Shown: one piece after another, positions 7,121-14,289 of the stretch
Layout: each line of letters starts with the position of its first letter
Position numbering within the stretch: the stretch's first letter is position 1
NCBI GenBank assembly: GCA_000493945.1
Contig: AWNW01000055.1
Coordinates: forward strand, 2,899-17,346
Direction of reading: 5' to 3'
DNA from: Candidatus Hydrogenedens terephthalaticus JGI OTU-1
GTDB lineage: Bacteria > Hydrogenedentota > Hydrogenedentia > Hydrogenedentales > Hydrogenedentaceae
Length of the DNA: 14,448 nucleotides
The notes under the pieces: model-generated
Database searches by the model: none
Told to the model about the DNA's origin: nothing
The model's input: only the letters and a program-made list of their open reading frames with translations
Program-made: the position numbers and the translations under genes

Positions 7121-8947
7121 ATGAAAGGGAACTGGATAAATCAATTCAAAGATGCATGGAAAAGATTTAAGGATAATGTATCAGTATTAGATTTAAATAT
7201 CCTGAATGGAGAGGATTTATCCGCATGGGAAAATCTGTTCATGGGGAAACTTCTCCCTCATTTGGAAAACGAAGGCTGTCTTGTTATTGCCGTAGCAGGA
7301 GGAACCAATACAGGGAAGTCCACTATTTTGAATGTTTTGATGAAAAAAGAATTAACGGCAACAGACTATCGTGCTGCCGCAACCAAAAGACCTGTTATTA
7401 TTGCCTCTGAACAAAAAGCGAAACAGTGTTTGAATAACAGTATGTTTCTTGAATTTGAGGCAAGGAAAATGGAGAACAAAGAAGAGGCAATTAGCAAATC
7501 TTTGGCCAATCATATCCTTTTAGTTAAGGAAGAAAAGTCCCTTCCCGATACCTATTTATATTTAGACACCCCGGATATTGATTCTATTGCAAAAGAACAT
7601 TGGGAGATGGCGGATAAGATTGTATCTGCAGGTGATATTATTATTGCAGTTATGAATGATTCTAAGTATATGGATGAAGCCGTAATTAAATTTTTCCGTC
7701 GTGCTTATGAAGAAGGAAAAATAGTAATTCCTGTAATGAATAAGGTAGATAGAGATAACCCCGAATCGCTTCAGATTGCAGATACGCAGATAAGAGATTT
7801 TATGAAAAAAGTGGAAATGGATGAAAATTCGCCCCATTTTTACTTTCCTAGATACCCTTATAATGAAAAATTTTTAGATGCACCTATTAAACCATTGACA
7901 GGAAGTGATATTGAGTTAAGGGATTATATCCGTTCCTTCCCAGTGCAGGAAACAAAAACGAAGATATTAGAACGGACAATAAGTAGATTTAAAGAAGAAT
8001 TTACAAAATGGTACCAGAACAAATTTGAAAAATTATTTAAACATTCCTTCTCAAAAGTAAAAATTTATGAAGGTTATCTTGAGGATACCATTGTAGGAAA
8101 AGAGTTTAAACCATTCCCAGAGATTCAGTTAGTAAAAGACATTAAACGCGAGTTAAGGAAACAGATTGGTAATTTCAAATACTTTATGCTATTTCCCACT
8201 TCCCTTTTTTCTGGGCACCGAAGTGAAATCAAAAAGTTAGAAATTAATACAGAAGGGGTAAATGAAAAAATTAAACAAAAACATAATGAAATGATAGAAA
8301 AATGTTTTAATGAACTTTTAGATTGGTTGTTGAAATCCGAATTTATTTCTGAAATAGATTGTATAGATAAAAATATTAACAAAAGATTACATGAATTAAA
8401 GAACAATCAAGATGCAATAAAAAAGAAAATCATAACAAGAGTGGAGAGACTTCTATCTGTAAAACCGGAATGGCTGCAAGGAGAAATCGAAGAAATTGTA
8501 AAGGATTTTTTAAAATCTCCAAATTTGAGGGGTTTTTATGGCACGAGGATAATATCGTTTTTACTTTTAGGTGCGGGTTTAGGTTCTATGGTTTTGGGAA
8601 TGCCTTATTTTGGTCCCTGGACAGAATCAATAGCAGGAGGAGGAATGCTTGGAAGTTCTGCTCTTATTGAAAGTGTTGAATATAAGAGACTTCTAAAAAG
8701 CATAAATTCACTTTACGAAAAATGGAAAGAAAAAAAACAAAGAGAATTTTCTCAGATATTGAAAGAAGAAGTTTTACAATATGTTTTACAAGATGTATAT
8801 CAGTATATAAGTTTAGCAGAACAATTTGATAAAGAGATTCAGGATATTTTTAATGGAGAGATTTCTTTGAAAAAAGAAAATATAGGGTTAGTCCAAATTG
8901 AAGCGAATGATAACTCGCAAAATAATGCCATTATGGAGAAGCAATAA
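7121..8947 (+). CDS. Dynamin-like / YfjP-like large GTPase with C-terminal membrane hairpin (GTPase 1)
   Basis: The product is 608 residues from the ATG at 7121. An in-frame ATG at 7106 is rejected because GGAGG at 7108-7112 is evidently the ribosome-binding site, 8 bases before 7121. The N-terminal GTPase domain has all main motifs: P-loop GGTNTGKS (60-67), a candidate G2 Thr in AATKRP, G3 DTPD (149-152) and G4 NKVD (207-210). DTPDID followed by KEH is typical of bacterial dynamin-like/YfjP-type GTPases rather than Era. A long, mostly helical, charged region follows (about 285-470). A hydrophobic stretch (about 477-517), rich in Gly and probably a membrane hairpin, comes next, and then a charged helical tail. 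The architecture of GTPase, helical stalk and membrane insertion suggests GTP-dependent action on membranes, but no substrate is indicated. The next gene starts 18 bases later and is homologous. Confidence 0.8.
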   Translation: MKGNWINQFKDAWKRFKDNVSVLDLNILNGEDLSAWENLFMGKLLPHLENEGCLVIAVAGGTNTGKSTILNVLMKKELTATDYRAAATKRPVIIASEQKAKQCLNNSMFLEFEARKMENKEEAISKSLANHILLVKEEKSLPDTYLYLDTPDIDSIAKEHWEMADKIVSAGDIIIAVMNDSKYMDEAVIKFFRRAYEEGKIVIPVMNKVDRDNPESLQIADTQIRDFMKKVEMDENSPHFYFPRYPYNEKFLDAPIKPLTGSDIELRDYIRSFPVQETKTKILERTISRFKEEFTKWYQNKFEKLFKHSFSKVKIYEGYLEDTIVGKEFKPFPEIQLVKDIKRELRKQIGNFKYFMLFPTSLFSGHRSEIKKLEINTEGVNEKIKQKHNEMIEKCFNELLDWLLKSEFISEIDCIDKNINKRLHELKNNQDAIKKKIITRVERLLSVKPEWLQGEIEEIVKDFLKSPNLRGFYGTRIISFLLLGAGLGSMVLGMPYFGPWTESIAGGGMLGSSALIESVEYKRLLKSINSLYEKWKEKKQREFSQILKEEVLQYVLQDVYQYISLAEQFDKEIQDIFNGEISLKKENIGLVQIEANDNSQNNAIMEKQ

Positions 8948-8951
8948 TTAT

Positions 8952-8959
8952 AGGAGGGG
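8952..8959 (+). promoter_or_regulatory. Strong ribosome-binding site of GTPase 2
   Basis: AGGAGGGG lies 6 bases before the ATG at 8966 in the 18-base gap between the two GTPase genes. It fixes the start of the second gene and shows that it is translated independently rather than only by coupling. Confidence 0.8.
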
Positions 8960-8965
8960 AGAAAG

Positions 8966-10654
8966 ATGTTACCTAAAGCAAATTTGGAAAGAATTATACA
9001 TCAGTTAAAAGAGATAGCCGATTATAAAGGAGATTGGGAAGGTTTTTTACCTATAGCGGAGAAGTTAAGAGGTGGTATTAAAGAGATAGAGGAAAGAAGC
9101 AGTAAGATTGAATCTTTATTAATCGTTGCTATTGTGGGAGGATCAGGAGTTGGTAAATCAACACTAATTAATGCTATTGCCGGTGATAAAATCGCCAAGA
9201 CCTCAGAAATGAGACCCTGCACAAATAGACCTATTATTTATTATCCTCCCGGTTGGGAACCTGATTCTGAATTTAAGGGAGAGTGTGAATTACATGCTCG
9301 TTCTGCTCTCGATAATATTGTTCTTATTGACACACCGGATACAGATACCGTTGTTAAAGAACATCGCAGTTTTACAAAAAAGATAGTTGAGAAATGCGAC
9401 CTTATACTTCTTTGCGGTAATGGGGATAAATACCTTGAAGAAGCGACATGGAGCATTATCCGTGAAGTGAGTAAGGAACGGGGTTTTGTTCTGGTGGAAA
9501 CTAAAATAACTTCCCAAACTCCATCTATCATGGATGACTGGCTGAAAAGATTAAAATCAGATGGAATAGAGCCTCTAACTTACTTTCGTGTGAATGCACT
9601 TCGGGCTTTAAATAGAAAGTTAGGAATTAAATCAGAAGATACAGAAACAGATGAATTTGATTTTCCAAAATTGGAGAATTTCCTTTATCAACAACTTACA
9701 GATGCAAAAATCCGCCAAATAAAAACGGCAAATGTTCATGGTCTGATAGAAAAAATGATGGAACGAACAGACAATTTTTTGCATGAAACGGAGCCTGCTG
9801 TCAATGGAATGAAGGAATTTATAGATAAAAAGAAAGTAGAGTTAGTAGCACAATATGATCGGATTATTCGAACAGAGTTTGCAAAGGAATCCGGGACATT
9901 CTACCATCTATTAAAAGATGAAATAGCACCGGAGTTGCATGGAATTTTTTTGTTACTTGCACAGATACGCAATCGGTTTGCAGGTATTTTAAGAACTCTC
10001 TCTAAAGTAGTTCGTCCATGGAAAATCATTAAAGAGATGGTTTCATCGAACCAAGAAGAGACTACTTATTTTGAGAAAAAAATTAACGAAATTGTTAGTG
10101 GTATAGTAACCCAAATTTCAAGCAAATGCCATCGTGAATTAGAGAATATCCAATATGATCTTGCCTTTGCCCTGGATAAAGCACAAATTCGCAAAGATGC
10201 AGCACCCTCTATATCCGAAAATTTCATGGTGAATTTTTTTAATAGTGGAGTTGATTTTTTGAAAGAGAAGATGGATCATTATCTCGTTCGCAAGGCTAAA
10301 TGTTTGTCAAATTATTTTCTGGTGGAATTATTTTATGTGCCTATGTATATTGTATTAGTGTATTTTTTCTGGCGTATTATACCGGGCTATTTCTTAGGCT
10401 ACTATCAAGGAAAGGATTTTCTTATTCATTCCTGTGTTGTGCTTATCATCAGTGTGTTAGTGAGTTTTTGGGTGTATGATAAAGTGGTGTATCTCAGTGC
10501 AAGGAATATGCGGAAGAAGTTAGCAAAGCAGTTTTTAGAAAATCTGTCCGACATTATGAATCCATTTGTAGAATATGAAAAACTAATCAATGAAGTAAGA
10601 GAGCAGATTCGCAAAATTAAGAATTTAAAAAATGATTTTGAATCTTTGAGATAA
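8966..10654 (+). CDS. Dynamin-like / YfjP-like large GTPase with two C-terminal membrane segments (GTPase 2)
   Basis: The product is 562 residues. The P-loop is GGSGVGKS (58-65), the G2 region is RPCTNRPI, and G3 is DTPD (122-125) followed by TDTVVKEH, closely matching the first GTPase. The G4 position reads TKIT (179-182) in place of NKxD, so guanine specificity may be reduced or supplied differently. A helical middle part (about 255-450) contains heptad-like charged stretches. Two hydrophobic segments (about 455-475 and 486-508) form a likely membrane hairpin, followed by a coiled-coil-like tail ending KIKNLKNDFESL. Homology with the preceding gene extends through the G3-G4 region (KEH, KIV, KY and EA are shared at the same spacing), so the two probably arose by duplication. 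Bacterial dynamin-like proteins often come in such pairs and form hetero-oligomers; that this pair does so is inference. Confidence 0.8.
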   Translation: MLPKANLERIIHQLKEIADYKGDWEGFLPIAEKLRGGIKEIEERSSKIESLLIVAIVGGSGVGKSTLINAIAGDKIAKTSEMRPCTNRPIIYYPPGWEPDSEFKGECELHARSALDNIVLIDTPDTDTVVKEHRSFTKKIVEKCDLILLCGNGDKYLEEATWSIIREVSKERGFVLVETKITSQTPSIMDDWLKRLKSDGIEPLTYFRVNALRALNRKLGIKSEDTETDEFDFPKLENFLYQQLTDAKIRQIKTANVHGLIEKMMERTDNFLHETEPAVNGMKEFIDKKKVELVAQYDRIIRTEFAKESGTFYHLLKDEIAPELHGIFLLLAQIRNRFAGILRTLSKVVRPWKIIKEMVSSNQEETTYFEKKINEIVSGIVTQISSKCHRELENIQYDLAFALDKAQIRKDAAPSISENFMVNFFNSGVDFLKEKMDHYLVRKAKCLSNYFLVELFYVPMYIVLVYFFWRIIPGYFLGYYQGKDFLIHSCVVLIISVLVSFWVYDKVVYLSARNMRKKLAKQFLENLSDIMNPFVEYEKLINEVREQIRKIKNLKNDFESLR

Positions 10655-10657
10655 TAT

Positions 10658-10687
10658 TTGACATTTAAGTTGAATATTGTATATAAT
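10658..10687 (+). promoter_or_regulatory. Consensus sigma-70 promoter (P1) upstream of bTHX
   Basis: The sequence has TTGACA at 10658-10663 and TATAAT at 10682-10687, separated by 18 bp; both hexamers match consensus perfectly. It begins 4 bases after the second GTPase gene stops. The expected transcript start is near 10694, giving a leader of about 65 bases before bTHX. Read-through from P1 could also feed the str operon. Confidence 0.85.
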
Positions 10688-10758
10688 AATACCTCTTTTC
10701 GATTTTATCCCTGATGAATAATTTTTACCTGATTTAATAAAGGATTAAATAGATATTT

Positions 10759-10857
10759 ATGGGTAAAGGTGACCGTAGAACAAAACGCGGTAAGATTTGG
10801 CGTGGCTCTTATGGAAAGACACGTCCAAAGAAAGTGAGTAAAAAGACGGACAAATAA
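10759..10857 (+). CDS. Small ribosomal subunit protein bTHX (Thx), 32 aa
   Basis: The ORF encodes MGKGDRRTKRGKIWRGSYGK followed by TRPKKVSKKTDK. The core MGKGDRRTxRGKIWRGxYGK is nearly identical, from memory, to the Thx protein of the Thermus 30S subunit. In that structure the short basic peptide sits in a cavity at the top of the 30S head and stabilises surrounding rRNA. The present protein has a slightly longer Lys-rich tail. AAAGGA at 10739-10744 lies 14 bases before the ATG, a rather long spacing, and there is no better start. The gene has its own consensus promoter and sits directly upstream of rpsL, which places it with other head-domain proteins (S12 neighbours S7). At 32 codons it is easily missed by length cut-offs. 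Confidence 0.93.
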   Translation: MGKGDRRTKRGKIWRGSYGKTRPKKVSKKTDK

Positions 10858-10886
10858 TACGAAGTTGAAATCGTATTTTTGTTTTT
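10856..10886 (+). terminator. Possible intrinsic terminator / attenuator after bTHX
   Basis: A 7-bp inverted repeat AATACGA (10856-10862) / TCGTATT (10871-10877) with an 8-base loop is followed by the T-rich run TTTTTGTTTTT. The stem has only two G-C pairs, so it may act as a partial terminator that lets some P1 transcripts into the str operon. It overlaps the bTHX stop codon and promoter P2. Confidence 0.5.
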
Positions 10887-10894
10887 GATATACT
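10865..10894 (+). promoter_or_regulatory. Second sigma-70 promoter (P2) for the str operon
   Basis: TTGAAA (10865-10870) and TATACT (10889-10894) are separated by 18 bp, with TG at 10886-10887 one base before the -10, giving an extended -10. The -35 lies within the loop of the bTHX terminator hairpin and the spacer is its T-tract. The predicted transcript starts near 10901, about 74 bases before rpsL. Confidence 0.6.
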
Positions 10895-10944
10895 ATTTTG
10901 CCCACAGCAAAAAAATCAATTATCCATAAAAAAATAAATGAATA

Positions 10945-10967
10945 ATTCTGTTTTAATGAACAGGAGG
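10945..10967 (+). promoter_or_regulatory. rpsL: rpsL Shine-Dalgarno with a small hairpin partly covering it
   Basis: AGGAGG (10962-10967) lies 7 bases before a TTG start, and such a strong site favours this non-ATG start. CTGTT (10948-10952) can pair with AACAG (10959-10963), which takes in the first bases of the Shine-Dalgarno. The stem is only 5 bp, so a regulatory role is speculative. Confidence 0.45.
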
Positions 10968-10974
10968 ATTATCA

Positions 10975-11400
10975 TTGCCAACGATAGGACAATTATTAAA
11001 AGGTGCTCGTAAACCGAGACCCAATCGGACAAAAGCCCCGGCGTTGAAGGCATGTCCGCAAGCCTCGGGAACATGCACGCGTGTATATACCATGACACCG
11101 AAGAAACCCAATTCCGCATTGCGGAAGGTAGCACGTGTCCGACTAAAGAACGGATACGAAGTAACTGTTTATATACCGGGTGTGGGTCATAATTTGCAGG
11201 AACACTCCCAGGTATTGGTTCGTGGTGGTCGTGTAAAAGACCTTCCCGGTGTCCGTTATCACTTAATTCGTGGTGTTCTGGATGCTATGGGTGATATGGG
11301 CGGGACTGCCAGCGTTAAAGATGATGGCGGGAAAAAAGTCCATGCCGGTCGTTGGGTAAGCCGTTCTAAATATGGTGTAAAAAAACCGAAACAATCATAG
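10975..11400 (+). CDS. rpsL: Small ribosomal subunit protein uS12
   Basis: The product is 141 residues starting at TTG with the classic MPTIGQLL N-terminus. uS12 sits at the decoding centre and controls accuracy. Conserved cores include CPQASGTCTRVYTMTPKKPN (27-46) with the lysines at 43-44, GHNLQEHSQVLVRGGRVKDL (71-90) and the end SKYGVKKPK. The lysines where streptomycin-resistance changes occur in other bacteria (equivalents of E. coli K42 and K87) are wild type, and the Asp that is methylthiolated in E. coli (here D89) is kept. The protein is longer than E. coli uS12 (124) because of about 16 extra residues between LDAMG and RSKYG (about 105-129). It is followed by rpsG after 16 bp. Confidence 0.97.
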   Translation: MPTIGQLLKGARKPRPNRTKAPALKACPQASGTCTRVYTMTPKKPNSALRKVARVRLKNGYEVTVYIPGVGHNLQEHSQVLVRGGRVKDLPGVRYHLIRGVLDAMGDMGGTASVKDDGGKKVHAGRWVSRSKYGVKKPKQS

Positions 11401-11416
11401 TTGCGAAGGATAAGCA

Positions 11417-11890
11417 ATGCCAAGAAGAAGAGAAGTACAAAAAAGAGAAGTTTTGCCCGACCCGAAGTATAATAGTACTTTGGTGGCAAAATTTATAAAT
11501 ATTGTTATGACAAACGGCAAAAAGAGTGTAGCAGAAAAGATTGTGTATAACGCATTAGAGATATTAAAAAAGAAAGTAGCGGATAAAGACCCATTAGAAG
11601 TTTTTACAACGGCAGTCGAAAATGCGAAACCATTAGTCCATGTAAAATCACGCCGTATTGGTGGGGCGACCTATCAAGTTCCGGTGGAAATAGAGCCAAA
11701 TACACGGACATCCATTGCGTTCCGCTGGATTCGGAGTTATGCAAGGAACCGTGGTGAGAAGACGATGGAAGAACGGTTGGCGGCGGAGTTGATGGATTGT
11801 TATAACAAACAGGGAAATACAATAAAGAAACGCGAGGATACACACCGAATGGCAGAAGCCAACAAGGCGTTTATCCATTTCCGATATTAA
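11417..11890 (+). CDS. rpsG: Small ribosomal subunit protein uS7
   Basis: The product is 157 residues, the usual length. It nucleates folding of the 16S rRNA 3' major domain (30S head) and contacts tRNA in the E site. Recognisable parts are MPRRREV, the helix FINIVMTNGKKSVAEKIVYN (26-45), the beta-hairpin region VKSRRIGGATYQVPVEI (76-92), and the C-terminus EDTHRMAEANKAFIHFRY. GAAGGA (11405-11410) precedes the ATG by 6 bases. In E. coli uS7 represses its own operon by binding the rpsL-rpsG spacer. Here that spacer is only 16 bp, too short for the same structure, whereas the spacer after rpsG is long and structured. Confidence 0.97.
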   Translation: MPRRREVQKREVLPDPKYNSTLVAKFINIVMTNGKKSVAEKIVYNALEILKKKVADKDPLEVFTTAVENAKPLVHVKSRRIGGATYQVPVEIEPNTRTSIAFRWIRSYARNRGEKTMEERLAAELMDCYNKQGNTIKKREDTHRMAEANKAFIHFRY

Positions 11891-12097
11891 TATATGAGTT
11901 CCAAAGAAGAACATAGGAGAATGAGAACAACAGGCTGAGCAACACGCTCCGTAGTTTCGGGGCGTTGCACAGCTGTAGGAATAAAATATAGATTGTCCTG
12001 CTAACCATAGACAGGAAATCAAATTTGAAAATTGAATACAGCATGTGCCAGGGCCCCGGGTATAGCGGAGCAAAGGATGCTAAGGAGCAGAAATAAT
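11891..12097 (+). promoter_or_regulatory. Structured 207-bp rpsG-fusA spacer with strong predicted RNA hairpin
   Basis: Hand folding gives a long hairpin from 11930 to 11976. ACAG-CT (11930-11936) pairs with AG-CTGT (11971-11976) with one bulged G, GCAAC (11939-11943) with GTTGC (11964-11968), and GCTCC (11946-11950) with GGGGC (11959-11963, one G-U), around an 8-base loop GTAGTTTC. A second weaker hairpin pairs GAT...TCCTG (11991-12000) with CAGGA.ATC (12012-12020). A third weak one could pair GCAT (12041-12044) with ATGC (12077-12080), just before the fusA Shine-Dalgarno TAAGGAG (12081-12087). No U-tract follows the first hairpin, so it is not a simple terminator. A cis-regulatory or mRNA-processing role for fusA/tuf expression is inference. 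Confidence 0.5.
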
Positions 12098-14197
12098 ATG
12101 CCACGCAAATACCCGTTAAAAAATATCCGAAATATAGGGATAGCGGCCCACATTGATGCCGGCAAGACCACCGTTACTGAACGCGTCTTGTACTACTCCG
12201 GCCGGGTGCACCGAGTGGGCGAAGTCCATGACGGTGCCGCTACCATGGACTACATGGAGCAGGAACGGGAGCGCGGTATCACCATAACCTCTGCAGCAAC
12301 GGCGTGTGAATGGAAGGGACATCGGATAAATATCATTGATACACCGGGTCACATTGATTTCACAGCCGAAGTAGAACGCTGTATGAGGGTTCTCGATGGA
12401 GCCATCATCGTTTTTTGTGGTGTTGCAGGCGTTCAACCGCAGTCCGAAACCGTGTGGAGACAGGCGGAAAAATATAAAGTTCCGCGAATTGCTTTTATTA
12501 ACAAGATGGACCGGGTTGGCGCCAATTTTTTTCAAGCCATCGAATCCATCGAGCATCGCCTCCACGCATTAACCCTTCCTGTTCAAATTCCTGTCGGTAG
12601 TGAAGAAAACTTCCGAGCCGTTATTGATTTGCTCAATCAAAAAATGATTACCTGGGTTGGAGAAACGGTAAATTGCGTTCAGGTATCGGAAGAAATTCCG
12701 GAAGAGTATCGAGATGACGCCCACTTCTGGAGAATGCACTTAATCGAAGTGGTTGCCAATCACGACGAAGAAGTCCTTGAGTTATATCTTGAGGGAAAAG
12801 AAATTCCGGTAGATTTGCTTAAAAAAGCAATACGCAAACTTTGCATCAACCGAATAGGTACGCCGGTATTATGTGGTAGTGCACTTAAAAATAAGGGAAT
12901 TCGGCTAACTTTAGATGCGGTAGTAGATTATCTGCCGTCACCTATAGATTTACCGCCGTATGAGGGAACTCTCCCTCAAGACCCGAATAAAAAAGTGCTA
13001 CGCCATCCGTCGGATGACGAACCCTTTTCAGCATTGGCGTTCAAAATCCTGAGCGACCCCCATGTTGGTAAACTAACCTTTGTGCGGGTTTATTCTGGCG
13101 TGATTGAAACAGGGCAAACCCTTCTCAATACACGAACTGGAATGAAAGAACGCTTAGGCAGGATTGTAGAACTCCATGCCGATGAACGAACGGAAATTAA
13201 GGAATTAAGGACCGGAGACATCGGTGCTGTAATAGGTTGTCGAAGCGTTTTAACGGGAGATACACTCTGTGCTCCTAAACATCCGATTGCACTTATGCCC
13301 CTGACTTTTCCGGAGCCAGTGGTTCATATCTCGATTGAACCGAAAACTAAGGCAGACCAGGACCGCCTTTCGAATGCACTGCATCGTTTTGCTGACGAAG
13401 ACCCTACTTTCCGTGTTCGGGTCAACGAAGAAACAGGGCAAACGATTATTGCAGGTATGGGCGAACTACATCTCGAAATTATTATTGACCGTATGAAAAG
13501 AGAATTCGGTGTCGAGGCTCATGTAGGAAAGCCCGTTGTCGCATATCGAGAGACAATTCGCCAGTCTGCAACTGCGGACAAAAAATTTGTCCGCCAAACA
13601 GGTGGCCGTGGGCAATACGGACATGTCGTATTGACTGTCGAACCATTACCGCGAGGTTCCGGATTTGTCTTTGAGGATAAGACCGTAGGTGGAGTTATTC
13701 CGAAAAACTACATCCCGTCTGTGGAAAAAGGGTGCAAAGAAGCCCTTGAAACAGGGATTGTAGCCGGCTATCCGATGGTAGATGTGAAAATCATACTTAC
13801 CTTTGGTTCTTATCATGAGGTTGATTCGTCCGATTTGGCGTTTCAAATTGCTGCATCCATGGCAGTAAAGGAAGCGGTGATGAATGCCCGACCTATTCTA
13901 CTCGAACCTATTATGCGATTAGAGATAGACACACCCCCGGAATATACCGGCGATATTATTAACGATTTAGATCATCGTCGGGGACGGATGTTGAACATGG
14001 AAGTAGACGGGCAGAGACAAATAATACATGCCTTGGCACCTTTGGCAGAACTCTTTGGCTATGCCAATGACCTCAGGTCATGCAGCCAAGGAAGAGCCAA
14101 TTATGCTATGGAGTTTGAACGATACGAAGATGTCCCGGTGGAAGTAGGGAACCGTATCATGGAACGAATAGGAAGTAGTTATGGTTTTGAACCATAA
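12098..14197 (+). CDS. fusA: Translation elongation factor G (EF-G)
   Basis: The product is 699 residues from the ATG at 12098, close to E. coli EF-G (704). An upstream in-frame TTG at 12032 is rejected because TAAGGAG (12081-12087) points to 12098 and MPRKYPLKNIRNIGIAAHID is the normal N-terminus. EF-G is the GTPase that drives ribosomal translocation and, with RRF, recycling. GTPase motifs are intact: AHIDAGKTT (17-25), switch I ERERGITI (57-64 region), DTPGH (81-85) and NKMD (135-138). Domain II-III motifs such as GMGELHLEI, the domain IV strand TGGRGQYGHVVL, and the domain V end ELFGYANDLRS...GRANYAMEF are present, so all five domains are complete. The first roughly 160 coding bases after 12140 are markedly GC-richer than the rest. 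Confidence 0.97.
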   Translation: MPRKYPLKNIRNIGIAAHIDAGKTTVTERVLYYSGRVHRVGEVHDGAATMDYMEQERERGITITSAATACEWKGHRINIIDTPGHIDFTAEVERCMRVLDGAIIVFCGVAGVQPQSETVWRQAEKYKVPRIAFINKMDRVGANFFQAIESIEHRLHALTLPVQIPVGSEENFRAVIDLLNQKMITWVGETVNCVQVSEEIPEEYRDDAHFWRMHLIEVVANHDEEVLELYLEGKEIPVDLLKKAIRKLCINRIGTPVLCGSALKNKGIRLTLDAVVDYLPSPIDLPPYEGTLPQDPNKKVLRHPSDDEPFSALAFKILSDPHVGKLTFVRVYSGVIETGQTLLNTRTGMKERLGRIVELHADERTEIKELRTGDIGAVIGCRSVLTGDTLCAPKHPIALMPLTFPEPVVHISIEPKTKADQDRLSNALHRFADEDPTFRVRVNEETGQTIIAGMGELHLEIIIDRMKREFGVEAHVGKPVVAYRETIRQSATADKKFVRQTGGRGQYGHVVLTVEPLPRGSGFVFEDKTVGGVIPKNYIPSVEKGCKEALETGIVAGYPMVDVKIILTFGSYHEVDSSDLAFQIAASMAVKEAVMNARPILLEPIMRLEIDTPPEYTGDIINDLDHRRGRMLNMEVDGQRQIIHALAPLAELFGYANDLRSCSQGRANYAMEFERYEDVPVEVGNRIMERIGSSYGFEP

Positions 14198-14200
14198 AAT

Positions 14201-14220
14201 ACAGAGGTAAGGAACTCTGT
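14201..14220 (+). repeat. Short inverted repeat in the fusA-tuf spacer
   Basis: ACAGAG (14201-14206) and CTCTGT (14215-14220) form a perfect 6-bp stem with an 8-base loop just after the fusA stop. Only TTT follows before GAAATA, so it is a poor intrinsic terminator. It may protect an mRNA end or act as a processing site. The rest of the 92-bp spacer is A-rich and no convincing tuf promoter was identified. Confidence 0.35.
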
Positions 14221-14289
14221 TTGAAATATAAAGAATAAACAGTTAAACAGAAGTTAAATTAAAACAATTAAGACATAGGAGATACAGCG

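Noticed and set aside
7121..10654. Reading the GTPase pair as part of an anti-phage defence island
   Set aside because: Neighbours are housekeeping and signalling genes, with no nuclease, toxin, integrase or known defence gene in the window.
11894..11938. 14-codon ORF (MSSKEEHRRMRTTG) between rpsG and the large hairpin, resembling a leader peptide
   Set aside because: No Shine-Dalgarno precedes its ATG, which begins three bases after the rpsG stop, and the composition is not that of a known attenuator peptide. It could occur by chance.
11965..11992. Possible internal promoter in the rpsG-fusA spacer (TTGCAC, 16 bp, TATAGA)
   Set aside because: The hexamers match consensus poorly (3 of 6 and 4 of 6) and the -35 lies inside the strong hairpin stem.
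12032..12097. Extended EF-G start at TTG 12032
   Set aside because: EF-G normally begins at the MPRKYPL-like sequence, and TAAGGAG at 12081-12087 positions the start at 12098.
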